From Anolis sagrei (lineage: Eukaryota > Chordata > Lepidosauria > Squamata > Anolidae): a stretch of 64,000 nt of DNA. Below, one piece after another: positions 47,551 to 55,534 of this stretch. The notes beneath the pieces were generated by a model. It was not told where the DNA came from, made no database searches, and saw only the letters and a program-made list of their open reading frames with translations. The stretch covers positions 134,065,252 through 134,129,251 of the forward strand of contig NC_090026.1 of NCBI RefSeq assembly GCF_037176765.1. The letters run 5' to 3'. Every line of letters starts with the position of its first letter. The first letter of the stretch is position 1. The position numbers and the translations under genes are program-made.

Positions 47551-47669
47551 AGGCCGGGGGGGGGGGGCACGCTGTTCCCAGCCGGGAGAGACCCTTCCCC
47601 TCGTGACCCCTCCTCACCTGTTCCCAGGAGGAGAAGCAGGAGCAGGAGCGTGGGCCCAGGGGCCGCCAT
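18135..47669 (-). CDS. SUSD2: SUSD2, sushi domain-containing protein 2; complete, 14 coding exons
   Basis: Cell-surface adhesion-type protein (family knowledge). Coding exons from the start: 47669-47618, 47385-47133, 45995-45834, 45721-45538, 41907-41736, 40722-40521, 37499-37414, 37321-37053, 35081-34929, 22980-22822, 19953-19696, 18850-18578, 18505-18323, 18205-18135. Order: Leu-rich signal peptide; Cys-rich somatomedin-B-like part (residues about 30-75, [10 protein letters not shown]); [14 protein letters not shown] region (about 275-460, [29 protein letters not shown]); VWD from about 460 with [11 protein letters not shown], the GDPH motif being the autocleavage site in this family; sushi domain (about 745-800). 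The total is 2477 nt; removing one G from each of two coding G-runs (exons 3 and 4) restores the homologous frame and gives 824 residues, against 822 in human. The tail ([16 protein letters not shown]) is hydrophobic with no cytoplasmic residues. The exon 2 donor is GTCCGT, with a stronger GTGAGT four bases further on. Confidence 0.92.
18980..19035 (-). pseudogene. Pseudo-exon: duplicate of the start of SUSD2 exon 13 (sushi domain)
   Basis: On the - strand it reads acceptor, then TGGTCTACTGTGGCTGG and on to ATGGGGCCAAGAATGGG, matching the start of exon 13 (18505 downward). A one-base deletion breaks the frame relative to exon 13. It lies between exons 11 and 12, out of order for the protein. 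The acceptor AG is kept. Confidence 0.8.
19036..19373. mobile_element. LTR-like repeat (copy 1)
   Basis: Close match to 59024-59230. Read on the - strand it begins TGTCAGGAGTC and contains a TATAAAA box. Probable old solo LTR; family not identified. Confidence 0.4.
19401..19592. mobile_element. Palindromic hAT-like MITE
   Basis: Inverted arms around AGGCATGGGCAAACTTCGGC and GCCCATGCCT; same family as 36237-36392 by the shared CTTCAACTCCCACAATTCCT core. A half copy lies at 52755-52850. Confidence 0.7.
20080..20870. other. Unclassified AT-rich stretch in SUSD2 intron
   Basis: No gene or clear repeat family. Two copies of a CCCCGAATCTCCACCC-like motif near 20570 and 20630 suggest an old repeat, possibly LTR-derived. 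Confidence 0.3.
20880..21135 (-). mobile_element. Diverged Penelope-like fragment
   Basis: Aged version of the Penelope-like 3' sequence (GGCCATGTTCCAGAAGCA, CATCTGTGGCAGGCATCCTC) on the - strand. Confidence 0.5.
21170..21990 (-). mobile_element. tRNA-derived SINE, split by a hAT element
   Basis: Same SINE as 37513-37985 but reversed: tRNA-like head with ACCAGCTGTGCTAAACC near 21975 and the GAAGGGGACTCGGGGCGGAT tail near 21200. Interrupted at about 21272-21612. Confidence 0.75.
21272..21612. mobile_element. hAT-like element, same family as 40932-41509
   Basis: Ends CATGGTGGCGAACCTATGAC and AAGGTTGCCCATCAT; flanks carry TATAGAC on both sides. Contains the CACTGACACGCGTAGCCATT signature. Confidence 0.7.
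22000..22340 (+). mobile_element. Penelope-like 3' part, diverged
   Basis: Has CAACAGAAAGGAGGGAACCA followed by AACAAGATCTGGCGACCAGT, the coding end of the element, and an aged 3' UTR. Confidence 0.65.
22390..22815. other. SUSD2 intron 10 sequence, nothing recognised
   Basis: GC-rich with several C runs and a short AC microsatellite at 22735-22748. Confidence 0.5.
23516..23767. repeat. Left inverted arm of the 5.2-kb element
   Basis: Near-perfect reverse complement of 28003-28233; contains AAGGAGTCGT-free GC-rich sequence ending in GAAGGTCGTTGCAGCC, which is the reverse complement of the unit end. Small indels separate the two arms (A-run length, one three-base insert). Confidence 0.85.
23916..28010. 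repeat. Satellite-like array: 39 copies of an exact 105-bp unit
   Basis: Unit starts fall at 23916 + 105k for k = 0 to 38 with no length change. Units are almost identical. Each has a (GGA)-rich start, a CG-alternating core, a (CT)n tract and the ending CTCCTCAG, and 10 CpG sites. Each also has a 13-bp inverted repeat (GAGGAGGGCGCAG and CTGCGCCCTCCTC) able to form a hairpin. A partial direct unit (23849-23915) and one inverted unit (23752-23848) lie at the left end. Confidence 0.97.
28003..28233. repeat. Right inverted arm of the 5.2-kb element
   Basis: Partner of 23516-23767, read in the opposite direction. Ends near the A/T-rich stretch and the motif TTTCCGTAGGTGAAGC. Confidence 0.85.
28350..28530. 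repeat. 181-bp foldback with 38-bp perfect inverted ends
   Basis: The two ends are exact reverse complements for 38 bases, starting TAGGCCTGTTTGATCAAG. The outer end is also the right terminus of the 5.2-kb element. The middle is AT-rich with a second small palindrome. It has no target duplication of its own. Confidence 0.85.
28651..29100 (+). mobile_element. LINE 3' fragment ([10 protein letters not shown] tail)
   Basis: Same family as 7590-9060: [55 protein letters not shown]. In SUSD2 intron 9, directly right of the 5.2-kb element. Confidence 0.75.
29817..30521. mobile_element. hAT-like element with a nested repeat
   Basis: Termini GGCAGTGGTTCCCAACCTGT and AGGTTGGGAACCACTA with CCTTAA on both sides. 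It encloses an unclassified repeat at 29912-30245 that recurs at 58410-58822 in reverse. Confidence 0.65.
29912..30245 (+). repeat. Unclassified interspersed repeat
   Basis: CCATCCCCTGCCATGTGTTG at the left, TCATCCAGTGGTTTTTGAGT and CACAAACAAACATTACC at the right, with a TG/TA-rich centre. Second copy, reversed, at 58410-58822. Confidence 0.6.
30840..31300 (+). mobile_element. Penelope-like element, 3' coding end and UTR
   Basis: Codes [19 protein letters not shown] and [20 protein letters not shown], the tail after the GIY-YIG nuclease in vertebrate Penelope-like proteins, then the GGCAAACGTCAGG-type 3' UTR. The nuclease and RT parts are absent. Confidence 0.7.
31764..32815 (-). mobile_element. 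CR1 LINE, longest copy, RT C-terminal half
   Basis: Reads [57 protein letters not shown] and [20 protein letters not shown], then the CR1 3' UTR. The 5' part is missing; the last frame (32596-32835) carries an RT piece [10 protein letters not shown]. In SUSD2 intron 9. Confidence 0.92.
33243..33680 (+). mobile_element. CR1 LINE fragment
   Basis: [59 protein letters not shown]. Confidence 0.88.
33685..34260 (-). mobile_element. CR1 LINE 3' end with a nested insertion
   Basis: CR1 3' UTR and RT tail on the - strand, interrupted at about 33840-34028 by an AT-rich SINE/LINE-type tail (CCGCCGTGAGTCGCCCTAGG, then AAATAAATAAAT) with AAGGT on both sides. Confidence 0.75.
35290..35590 (-). mobile_element. 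tRNA-derived SINE
   Basis: On the - strand: GGTGGCGCAGTGGGTTAAAC (A box), GGTTCGAATCCGGGG-like B box, then the conserved core TGAGTAGATCAATAGGTACC. Confidence 0.85.
36054..36110. repeat. (ATT)n microsatellite
   Basis: About 18 ATT units after a short GTT interruption. Confidence 0.95.
36237..36392. mobile_element. Palindromic hAT-like MITE
   Basis: Inverted arms (CAGGCATGGGGAACCTTCGG at the left, TTCCTGACCCCTG at the right) flanked by the 8-bp target duplication CTTTAGTG (36229-36236, 36393-36400). Confidence 0.88.
36731..36962 (+). mobile_element. Rearranged CR1 LINE fragments
   Basis: Two short CR1 RT pieces in opposite orientation meet near 36775, followed by a CR1 3' tail ending in TTCTATGATT. 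Confidence 0.7.
37513..37985 (+). mobile_element. tRNA-derived SINE, full length, (ATT)n tail
   Basis: tRNA-like head GGTTTAGCACAGCTGGTAAA (A box) and GGTTGCAAGTTCAAACCC (B box), body, then CCGAGTCCCCTTCGGGGTGG and a (ATT)n tail. It starts 14 bases upstream of SUSD2 exon 7, in the intron. Confidence 0.88.
38462..39268 (-). mobile_element. tRNA-derived SINE with CR1 insertions
   Basis: SINE body on the - strand, broken by a CR1 piece (38660-39012) and a short CR1 tail (39040-39118). Confidence 0.7.
38660..39012 (+). mobile_element. CR1 LINE 3' end nested in a SINE
   Basis: [40 protein letters not shown] and the CR1 3' UTR. Confidence 0.88.
39660..39740. repeat. Short tandem repeat, about 27 bp x 3
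   Basis: GAGAAGGGCCCCTCCCGCCC repeated with small changes. Confidence 0.8.
39901..40520. repeat. Tandem repeat of about 160 bp, just under four copies, at the SUSD2 exon 6 donor
   Basis: Copies begin near 39911, 40071, 40233 and 40392 and the array runs straight into exon 6 (40521). Each copy contains CCTATGTGGAAGTGCCCC, a close match to the exon 6 end plus donor, but with the donor GT changed to AT on the sense strand. Confidence 0.85.
40932..41509. mobile_element. hAT-like element holding a nested Penelope palindrome
   Basis: Ends CAGTGATGGGCAACCTTTTG and AGGTTCACCATCACGG; flanked by CCCTAGGA (40924-40931, 41510-41517), an 8-bp target duplication. Confidence 0.85.
41108..41358. mobile_element. 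Penelope-like termini as an inverted pair
   Basis: Arms of about 110 bp (TTTTTCGGGCTATAGGGCCA at the left, CTATAGCCTGAAAAAACC at the right) meet at GAGGTCAGACCTC near 41215. Confidence 0.8.
41926..42193. repeat. Hexanucleotide (GGAGAA / GGTGAA / GCAGAA) array of about 268 bp
   Basis: On the SUSD2 strand this is a long CT-rich tract of TTCTCC-type hexamers that ends some 20 bases upstream of the exon 5 acceptor at 41908, so it forms or extends its polypyrimidine tract. Confidence 0.93.
42279..43390. mobile_element. hAT element interrupted by CR1
   Basis: Termini CAGGGGTCCTCAAACTAAGG and AGTTTGGGGACCCCTG, with the 8-bp duplication GTTTAGAG at 42271-42278 and 43391-43398. No transposase. The right half recurs at 56575-56805. 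Confidence 0.9.
42360..43112 (+). mobile_element. CR1 LINE, 3' third, nested in hAT
   Basis: [59 protein letters not shown] and the CR1 3' UTR ending TTCTATGATTCTATGA. Confidence 0.92.
43400..44530. other. Unclassified stretch, possibly LTR-element derived
   Basis: SUSD2 intron 4 is left of here at 45537. 44080-44270 matches 11320-11560. Short acidic frame near 43440-43650. No host gene seen. Confidence 0.35.
44532..44792. mobile_element. hAT-like element (copy 1)
   Basis: Ends CAGGCCCGTAGCCAGGATTT and GCTACATGCCTG with the 8-bp duplication AACACCAA (44524-44531, 44793-44800). Has very long G and C runs. Confidence 0.85.
45990..47131. repeat. Four-copy tandem repeat of SUSD2 intron 2 with exon edges
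   Basis: Units of about 269, 286, 307 and 275 bp start near 45995, 46264, 46550 and 46857. On the SUSD2 strand each unit junction reads acceptor, CTTCGGGG, then GTCCGTGAGTCC. The repeat therefore joins the first bases of exon 3 to the last bases and donor of exon 2. It arose by tandem duplication of the whole intron including both exon edges. Confidence 0.85.
47516..47548. repeat. (GA)n microsatellite
   Basis: About 16 GA units in SUSD2 intron 1. Confidence 0.95.
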
Positions 47670-48195
47670 GCCGGACCTAGGGAAGGAGGGAGGGAGTGGG
47701 GGGGGGGGGGCAAGGCAGGCCAAGTGCGGGGCGGACTCTGGACGCGGCGGCGGCGAAAGCGGCTCAAAGGTCCTTCCTCGCTTCCTTCCTTCCTTCCTTC
47801 TTTCCTTCCCTGGGAGGCTGTGGCGGAGGAAGAGCAGCGGCGGGGGCCTCCCTCCCTCTCTTGCCCCTTGTCCTTCCCGGCCCACGGAAGGCGTGGAGCA
47901 GCCTCCGTCCCAAGTGAGCAGCCCTTGCCCAGCCCGGCCCACGGGAGGAGGAGGACGAGGAGGAGCCGCTTCCCTTGGGGAAAGCGCTTTTTTGGGGGGG
48001 GGGGGCAGACCGGACACCCTTGGAGAGGGGGCTCGGCCAGAGGAAGGAAGGAAGGCCCCCCGAGGAGGGAGGGAGGGAGGGGCACCGCACGGGCTCAAGG
48101 AGTCGCCTCCAGCGGTTGGACCACCCCAGCCCCCCCCCCCCCTCAGGCCGACGTCGAGGTCACAGAGTGGGGGGGGACGACACCGGGTCGCCTGC
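47670..48195 (-). promoter_or_regulatory. SUSD2: CpG-rich SUSD2 5' flank / probable promoter
   Basis: GC- and CpG-dense sequence directly upstream of the SUSD2 start codon. No TATA box was seen at a convincing distance. The promoter call rests only on position and composition; the transcription start was not located. Confidence 0.4.
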
Positions 48196-48273
48196 GGAAG
48201 GAAGGAAGGAAGGAAGGAAGGAAGGAAGGAAGGAAGGAAGGAAGGAAGGAAGGAAGGAAGGAAGGAAGGAAGG
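48196..48273. repeat. (GGAA)n microsatellite, about 19 copies
   Basis: Uninterrupted GGAA tetranucleotide about 530 bp upstream of the SUSD2 start codon. GGAA is the core ETS-factor site. Confidence 0.95.
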
Positions 48274-48335
48274 CTTGCGAAAGGAGGGAGAGGGAGGGCC
48301 GGTTTACACGGACTGGGAAGATGCCAAACGAAACT

Positions 48336-48540
48336 GATGGTTCAATGTCTTCTGGAAGGCTTTCATTCATGTGCAGAATCACTGGGTTGTTATAGGTTCT
48401 TGCCATGTTCGAGAAACATTCTCTCCTGACCTTTCGCCTGCTTCTATGGCAAGCATCCGCACAACCTCTGTAGGCGAAACGTCAGGAAAGAATGCTTCTT
48501 CTAAGAGATGGCCAGGCAGCCCGAAAATCCTACAACAACC
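48336..48540. mobile_element. Penelope-like termini, inverted pair, diverged
   Basis: Left arm TTGTTATAGGTTCTTGCCAT, right arm CCCGAAAATCCTACAACAAC, both with the CGAAACGTCAGG-type signature. Confidence 0.65.
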
Positions 48541-48589
48541 CAGAACTTTATTGTTGTTGTTTATTCTGGATGGCCTGGTTGGATCTTCA

Positions 48590-48880
48590 GGCATGTAGCC
48601 GGGGGGGGGGGGGGGCTTGGGGGCTTCAGCCCCCCCCCCTGAAATTCTGATGGTGGTCCGCAAGAAGGCCTTCCTGGTGCATTATTTAAACTGCTGTGTT
48701 TATTCATGTCATGATCTGATCACCATGCTCCATATATCCCATATGCATGATGGGGGGATTGGGTAACGATACAGGAGGTTTGCTAGGGTAGACCCTCTTT
48801 CACCCAGACTCAGCCCCCCCCCCCCCCCCCGAATCAAACTCAGCTTCCCCCGAATCAAAATCCTGGCTACGGGCCTGAAA
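48590..48880. mobile_element. hAT-like element (copy 2, reversed)
   Basis: Same family as 44532-44792 (CAGGCATGTAGCC at the left, CTGGCTACGGGCCTG at the right). Target duplication not recognised. Confidence 0.75.
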
Positions 48881-49790
48881 AAAGCAGGTTTTTTTCCCTA
48901 TCTACACCTCAGAGTTAGCTTTGGAGGCAAATGCACAATACTTTTTCAATAGCTTTTCTATTTATTTATTTATTTATTTATTAGACTTGTATACCGCCAC
49001 TCCCAATTTGGCTCGGAGCGGTTTACAGCAGTAGATTAAAACAATACAATCAACTTTAAAATACAATAAAATACAATGAAAACGAGAACCGACATAGTCC
49101 CGGGTTATTAATCTAGCTGTCTATATAACTCTCAATGTTACTCAATATCTATCTACATGTCTCAATAAATCTTTCTATCTATAACTCCATTTCTCTTTCT
49201 ATCTATAACTCCATTTAGCACTTGCAATGGTTTCCTCACAGCTCCCCTGTTCTGGCCACCAGCACACCTGAATTCTTCTTTCCAACCAAAAGTGCAGGGG
49301 AGATTCTAAAATGGAGATCTTTCCCTGGGAGAAGGGGCGGGCTCTAAATTCAAAGAGCTGCTCTCTAAGCCAATCACTGCAAAGAGGCTTTCTGCAGGCA
49401 GGCTTTCTAGCCTCTGAAACTGTTACCTTCCAGAGCTCTTGCAAAGCTGCAGCAGCCCTGCCTGGGAGAAATGCAAAGGGAAGCGGCTTCAAGCAGCTGA
49501 AAGGGAAGGCAAACCAGGCCCCTGGGAGACAGAACACTTCCTTCTGGTCCAGCTCTCACACCCATAGGTGACTACGGGGAAGACCATGGCTTGGACTATG
49601 TGGGTCTTCGTTGCCGGTGAGATGCCTCCAAAGGGGAAGGTCCAAGGGTTCCCTCGTCTGGGCAGAGGCCACAAGAGGGTGTGAGACAGAAGAGAAGGAT
49701 CTGGACCTGGGAAGGGAGCTCAAGGAGGACAGCCACCTCTCTCCTCTTGTTTGCCTCTTTCCTGTTTGCACTCTACATGGGGCTGCCCTT
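48881..49790. other. Intergenic, nothing recognised
   Basis: Starts with a (TTTA)n-like tract and a SINE-type tail near 48960-49040, then CTAT-rich sequence at 49115-49215 and unclassified sequence. 49540-49620 has a short BovB-like piece (VFPVVTYGCESWT on the - strand). Confidence 0.45.
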
Positions 49791-49794
49791 GCTG

Positions 49795-51180
49795 CTGCTG
49801 CATTTTTCCGAATGAAGTAGAGAGTGTTTGGGGACCGGGGCATCCCTAAGAAACCAAAGTGCTCTTCCAGCAAAAGGCACCAGCCAACCCCTCTCCAGTG
49901 CCAGCAATATCGACCATTTCCACTCCCTTGGCAGCCACCTCTCCGCCAAAGGCAACATTGACACTGAAATTCAACACCACCTGAGCTGTGCAAGTGCAGC
50001 ATTTTTCCGAATGAAGCAGAGTTTGAGGACCGGGACATCCGTAGGGAGACCAAGGGGCTTATCTATAAAGCTATTGTCCTCCCAACCCTACAATACGCCT
50101 GCAAGACGTGGAAAGTCTACAGTCGTCAACATTGAGGCTGAAATACAATACCACCTGAGCTCTGCAAGTGCAGTTATTTTCCGAATGAAGCAGAGAGTGT
50201 TTGAGGACCGGGACATCCATAGGGAGAACAAGGTGCTTGTTTATAAAGCTATTGTCCTCCTGACCCTGCTATACGCCTGCCAAACCTGGACTGTCTACAG
50301 ATGTCAACACTGAGGCTGAAATATAACACCACCCTAGCTCTGTGAGTGCAGATTTTCCCTGAATGAAGCAGAGAGTGTTTGAGGACAGGGACATCCGTAG
50401 GGATACCAAGGTGCTTGTCTCTAAAGCTATTCCCCTCCCAACCCTGCTCTATGCCTGCGAAACGTGGACTGTCTACAGACATCACATGCAACTCCTGGAA
50501 CGATTCCATCAGCGCTGCCCCCAGAAAATCCTGCAAATCTCTTGGGAAGACAAGCGGACTAAAGTCAGCGTGACAGAAGAAGCCAAGACCACCAGCATTG
50601 AAGCAATGGTCCTCCGCCATCAACTCCGCTGGACCGGTCACGTTGCTGGATGCCTGATGACCATTTCCCAAAGCAGTTGCTCTATTATGAACACAAGAAC
50701 GGAAAACAGAACGTTGGTGGGCAGGAAAAGAGATTGAAAGGTGGGCTCAAAGCCAACCTTCAAAACTCTGGCATAGACACTGAGAACTGGGAAGCCCTGG
50801 CCCTTGAGCGCTCCAGCTGGAGGTCAGCTGTGACCAGCAGTGCTGCAGAATTTGAAGAGGCACGAATGGCGGGCGAAAGAGAAAAACGTGCCAAAAGGAA
50901 GGCGCGTCAAGCCAACCCCAACTGGGACCACCTTCCACCTGAAAACCGATGCCTTCACTGGGTTGTTGTAGGTTTTGTCGGGCTATATGGCCATGGTCTA
51001 GAGGCATTCTCTCCTAACGTTTTGCCTGCATCTATGGCAAGCATCCTCAGAGGTAGTGAGGTCTGTTGACTTCACTGTGGGAGAAGACGCAGGTCAAGAA
51101 TAGGGCTCCACAGTCACCTATGGACCCGCCCTGGAGGATTATCCTACTTGGACAACGAGGGATCACCTAAGTAAGTAAGT
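49795..51180 (+). mobile_element. LINE (CPHCGRT-tail family) with internal triplication and a Penelope insertion
   Basis: Segments [68 protein letters not shown] unit of about 175 bp occurs three times from 49952. A Penelope-like end (50958-51070) splits the C-terminal part, with TTCACTG on both sides. Confidence 0.75.
50958..51070 (-). mobile_element. Penelope-like 3' end nested in a LINE
   Basis: GGTTGTTGTAGGTTTTGTCG to CATCCTCAGAGGTAGTGAGG. Confidence 0.75.
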
Positions 51181-52260
51181 ATGTTTGCAATAATATCGTA
51201 CTTTTATTTACTATCCCGTTCATTTCATACCAAACTGAGCCACAGCGAAGCATAGCCGGGTTTAGCTAGTGAATAATAATAATAATAACAACAGCAACAA
51301 CAACAACAACAATAATACTTTATTTATAACTCATTCCATCTCCCCTGAGTGGCTACTCAACAAGGTTGCACAGGAACTGCTCCTCCTGCCTTCCCCCCCC
51401 CCCCCCGGAAATTTCCCATCATTTGGCCCAGGAAGGATCACCATCCCTTCACAACACCCCCGGGAGTTTCACGATGGGCTTCAGAAGCGCAACCGTGTTT
51501 CCCCAAGATACCATCAAGCCTTATCCCTGGGAAGACTTCCCCATCCCCTGAGCAGAGCCCCTCCCTGGGAACCCATTGGGACTGTGCAAACATTGTCCAG
51601 CCAGCCGAAACCCATTGTGTCCTTCCAGGGGGGCTGGAATGGAGCTATCAACCCAGATAGCACAGTCCGGCGCACATTCTTTCCTTTTCCACACCCATGA
51701 GAGGCAGATCAAGCAACAGCCACAACACTACAGAATGGAGCACTGACAGTGTATTGCAATCCCTGCCAAACCTGAAAACCAATCAACGATAATGGCGGGT
51801 GGCACGTCTCAGCTTCCCAGCTGTGGATCCTTGTTGACCCTGAAAGGGTCTTTGAGTGAAATTTGCAAATGGTAAGCAAGGGGCCTTGAATGAAATTAAA
51901 AGCAAAAGAGAAATATACCCTTTCTCTGTAGAAAAGGAGCAACATGGAAGAAAATGTTTTTAAGAAACAAGATGTGACATGCAGAGGTCATACAAAGTTC
52001 AAGCCTACATAGGAAGTAGTTGTGTTGTGGTTAAGTTCAAAGGTTGTGGTTAAGCGCAGAGTCTGCAGGTACCAGAAGGTACTTTCCATCAAATGGTCAA
52101 GGGAGAGGGGCTGGAAAGGGAGTACTTTCCATGACAAAAATGTTCTTGTTTACTTGAGTATAAAAGTCAGCAGAAACAGGAGGGGCGCAGCAGTCACTTG
52201 AAGGGTAGCATCTGCGTATGCTGCCAGGCTGTCCGTCTTCCTCATGAAGAAACTAAAATA
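51181..52260. other. Intergenic, nothing recognised
   Basis: Contains a (AAT/AAC)n microsatellite at 51270-51316. The rest is unclassified. Confidence 0.45.
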
Positions 52261-52261
52261 A

Positions 52262-52390
52262 ACCTTGTATTGTCGAAGGCTTTCATGGCCGGAATCACTG
52301 GTTTGTTGTAGGTTTTTTCGGGCTGTATGGCCATGGTCTAGAGGCATTCTCTCCTGATGTTTCGCCTGCACTTTGGCAAGCATCCTCAGA
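52262..52390 (-). mobile_element. Penelope-like 3' end
   Basis: TTGTCGAAGGCTTTCATGGC, then the CATGGTCTAGAGGCATTCTC signature. Confidence 0.75.
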
Positions 52391-53448
52391 ACCTTGTTTT
52401 TTGATCTTTTTTGGGACCGTCTCCTTCCTTACGTGCTCCCGTGATGTGGACCTAAGAAGACCCAATTTAGGGTCTCTAACAACCCGAATCTGGATCCGAG
52501 GAGGCAAAGTCCTTGCTTCCAATTGCTGATAAAGTTCTATAAATACGCCTGCAATTGCTTTCATGCCTTTGGAGCACAGACTGTGAATCAATGCCTCTGT
52601 TACTTTTGCTTCCAACCCATCCATGTCTGTTCGGTCTTTGGAGCACGGCACGCTCGGCCCCAGAAGCCATGCTCGGATGGAGCTGAAATTCCATCACAGT
52701 TGGAAACAGAATTGGGTGCACCTCCTTTCCTCAAGGTTTGGGCTGCATGTAACTTCTGGTGGGGAAAAGGAAGGGGCCTGAGGCTGCGAGGAATGGTGGG
52801 AGTTGGAGTCCAAAACACAGGGAGGGAAGGCCCAAGTTGGCCCGTGCCTGGTTTAGACTTTGGTTGTGCCTATGTGGAGCTTGTTTCCAAAAGGCACCAA
52901 GGCCATCTCAACAAATTTTACAGGAATGCAAGTAAACATGCTGAGGATATGCAATTATTATTTTTGCATTGGAACAATTTGATAATTTTGATTTGCACGT
53001 AAGATTCCCCATAAGATTCCGCACCAAGAATGGCATCCTTTGGGGGATTTGGTACTTCCCATATCAGGTAATTTTCAACAGTAAGCAAACAGTATTTTTG
53101 CGCCACCCCCCCCCCCCTTTCCAAAATCAATCTCTGATATAGATTTTCTGTTCGTCGTGAGAGTTCTGTGTTCTCTGCCACATTTGGTTCAATTCCATCA
53201 TTGGTGGAGTTCAGAATGCTCTTTGATTGAAGGTGAACTATACATCCCAGTAACTACAACTTGCATATGTCAAGGTCTATTTTCCCCCAAGAGCGCCCCA
53301 AGAGTGTCCCTGGGCAAAATCAACTCTACCGCAAAGGCTTACTTTGTGTAATTGGTTGAGCCGCTCCTGTCCCATATACAAGGATTCCAAAATATAGAGG
53401 AATCCAAACGATGGAACACTTCCGGCTCCAAATCACAGTGGAGGTGCT
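52391..53448. other. Intergenic, half MITE plus unclassified sequence
   Basis: A half copy of the 19401 MITE family lies at 52755-52850. No gene recognised. Confidence 0.4.
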
Positions 53449-54902
53449 CATCAACAAGTGGACAACAAGTTAAACATGAGCCAGGAATGTGATGTGGCAG
53501 CAAAAAAAAAGCCAATGGGATTTTGGCCTGCATCAAGAGGAGCATAGAGTCTAGATCTAAGGAAGTAATGCTCCCCATGCTCTATTCCGCTTTGGTTAGA
53601 CCACTTTACCTGGAATATTGTGTCCAATTCTGGGCACCACAATTCAAGAGAGATATTGACTCTAAGCTGGAATGTGTCCAGAGGAGGGCGACTCAAATGA
53701 TCAAGGGTCTGGAGAACAAGCCCTATGAGGAGCGGCTTAGGGAGCTGGCCATGTTGAGCCTGAAGAAGAGAAGGCTGAGAGGAGATATGAGAGCCATGGA
53801 TAAATATGTGAGAGGAAGCCACAGGGAGGAGGAGGGAGCAAGCTTCCTTTCCGCTTCCCTGGAGACTAGGACACAAGGGAACTGTTGGGGTTCAGCCTGA
53901 GTTTGAACTTGAACCTGATTCTCTGTTTGTTCCTCCTGATGGTAATGAAAGTATATTTACTGATGCTAGTGGAAATGTACCTTTTGATGCCAATGCTCCT
54001 GAAATTAGTGAGGAAGAAACTGCTGTAGGTTTGGAAAATGCCAATGTTCCTGAAATTAGTGAGGAAGGAACTTCTGTAGATTTGGAAAATGAAAGTACCA
54101 GTGTTCCTGAGAATGTTTCAGAGGGAGACCTTGAACTTTCCCTCCCTTCTGCACCTGTTAACTGTAATGACAACAGAAGGGGCCAAATTTGGGAAGACAG
54201 AAGTAAATCACTCAGTTTGCGTCGATCTTCCCGAATTCAAGAATTAAAAACATTGGCTTCAAAACAGAAGGGCGGTTCACGGAACCGATTCTTGAGTTTT
54301 AATTGCAATACGCCAGGCTGATTCCCTCAGTTCAGGCATCGTTTCAGAATTGATGAAGACCTTGGCAGTTCTCCCGGTTCCCTGGCCATAGTTTGGGAAG
54401 ATTTCTAGGATATCAAGTACGGTTAGTGGATTGCTAACAGATTCCAGTATTTCCCAGTGAGGCTTTTGGTTTTGCTTTGTCCATTTAAATTCATGTTTGC
54501 TGATTTTGCTGTGCCTTTTGACTTGCATTTTTCCTTTATTTTGTAACCATTTTGCTTCAATAAAAAAGGATTGTTTTTCACAGCCAAGTGTGGTGGATAA
54601 TAGTTCTCTTAGGGCCTCGTTCCCTGCTCTGGATTGCAACAGGAACAGTGACTTCAAACCCCAAGAAAGGAGATTCCATCTGAACATGAGGAAGAACTTC
54701 CTGACTGTGAGAGCTGTTCAGCAGTGGAACTCTCTGCCCCAGAGTGTGGTGGAGGCTCCTTCTTTGGAAGCCTTTAAACAGAGGCTGGATGGCCATCTGT
54801 CAGGGGTGATTTGAATGCAATATTCCTGCTTCTTGGCAGAATGGGGTTGGACTGGATGGCCCATGAGGTCTCTTCCAACTCTTTGATTCTATGTTTCTAT
54901 GA
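53449..54902 (+). mobile_element. CR1 LINE split by a solo LTR
   Basis: RT part at 53449-53882 ([20 protein letters not shown]) and the RT end plus 3' UTR at 54642-54902 ([20 protein letters not shown]) read on across the insertion at 53883-54641. Confidence 0.85.
53883..54641 (+). mobile_element. Solo LTR of an LTR retrotransposon (Ty3/Gypsy- or ERV-like), fossil
   Basis: 759 bp with TG...CA termini (TGTTGGGGTTC and GATTGCAACA) and a 5-bp duplication GGAAC on both sides, inserted in a CR1 copy. It contains an AATAAA near 54558 and an acidic open stretch that may be the end of the element's coding region. No internal genes are present. Younger than the CR1 copy it interrupts. Confidence 0.7.
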
Positions 54903-54904
54903 TC

Positions 54905-55534
54905 AGAGGATGCAGAGTTGGGAAGACCCAAATGAGAGGCAGGGACACAGGCTGAGAGTCCTCCGCAATAGAAACCTGTATGAAGGAAGGGCATTCCTAG
55001 ATAGCAATTGCACAGCTCTTCCAAAATGAGTCTAGGAGAGAAAAGAAAGGAGAGGGGGGTGCCTAGGAGCAGACGGGAAGAGAGCGAAGGGGTTCAGGCC
55101 AGGCCAGTCCTTCTCCTGTTGTGATGGAGGGCAGCGAACCAGACAGTGAACCAGACAATGCCATTTGTCTAAAGGCCAATTTCTTCCGGCAGGGAGAACC
55201 AGCCAGTTTGAAGCATGAATTTTAAGCTCCTGCCCTGTATTTAATCTCTGTTCTGCGAATTTTAATATGCATTTTATAGAAATACATTTTAATATATATC
55301 TTTTACAGAAAATAATGCATTTTAATATGTTTACTTGTGGAATTTTTACAATGTTTATGTGTTTTCATTATTCTGTAACCCGTCTCCAGGCAGGAGAAGA
55401 GGCAGGTAAGAATTATTATTATTATTGTTATTATTATTATTATTATTATTATTTGGAACACAACAAGAGGAGTCCACAGCAGACGAGATCACTCTGCTGG
55501 CTGTTGTATTGGATCACACGTCAGACACTTCACA
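54905..55534. other. Intergenic, nothing recognised
   Basis: AT-rich after 55220; (ATT)n microsatellite at 55414-55452. Confidence 0.5.

Noticed and set aside
45741-47680. Long + strand Pro/Arg-rich ORFs of 271-419 codons opposite SUSD2 exons 1-4
   Set aside because: They follow the GC-rich tandem repeat and have no recognisable domain; the - strand SUSD2 exons explain the coding signal.
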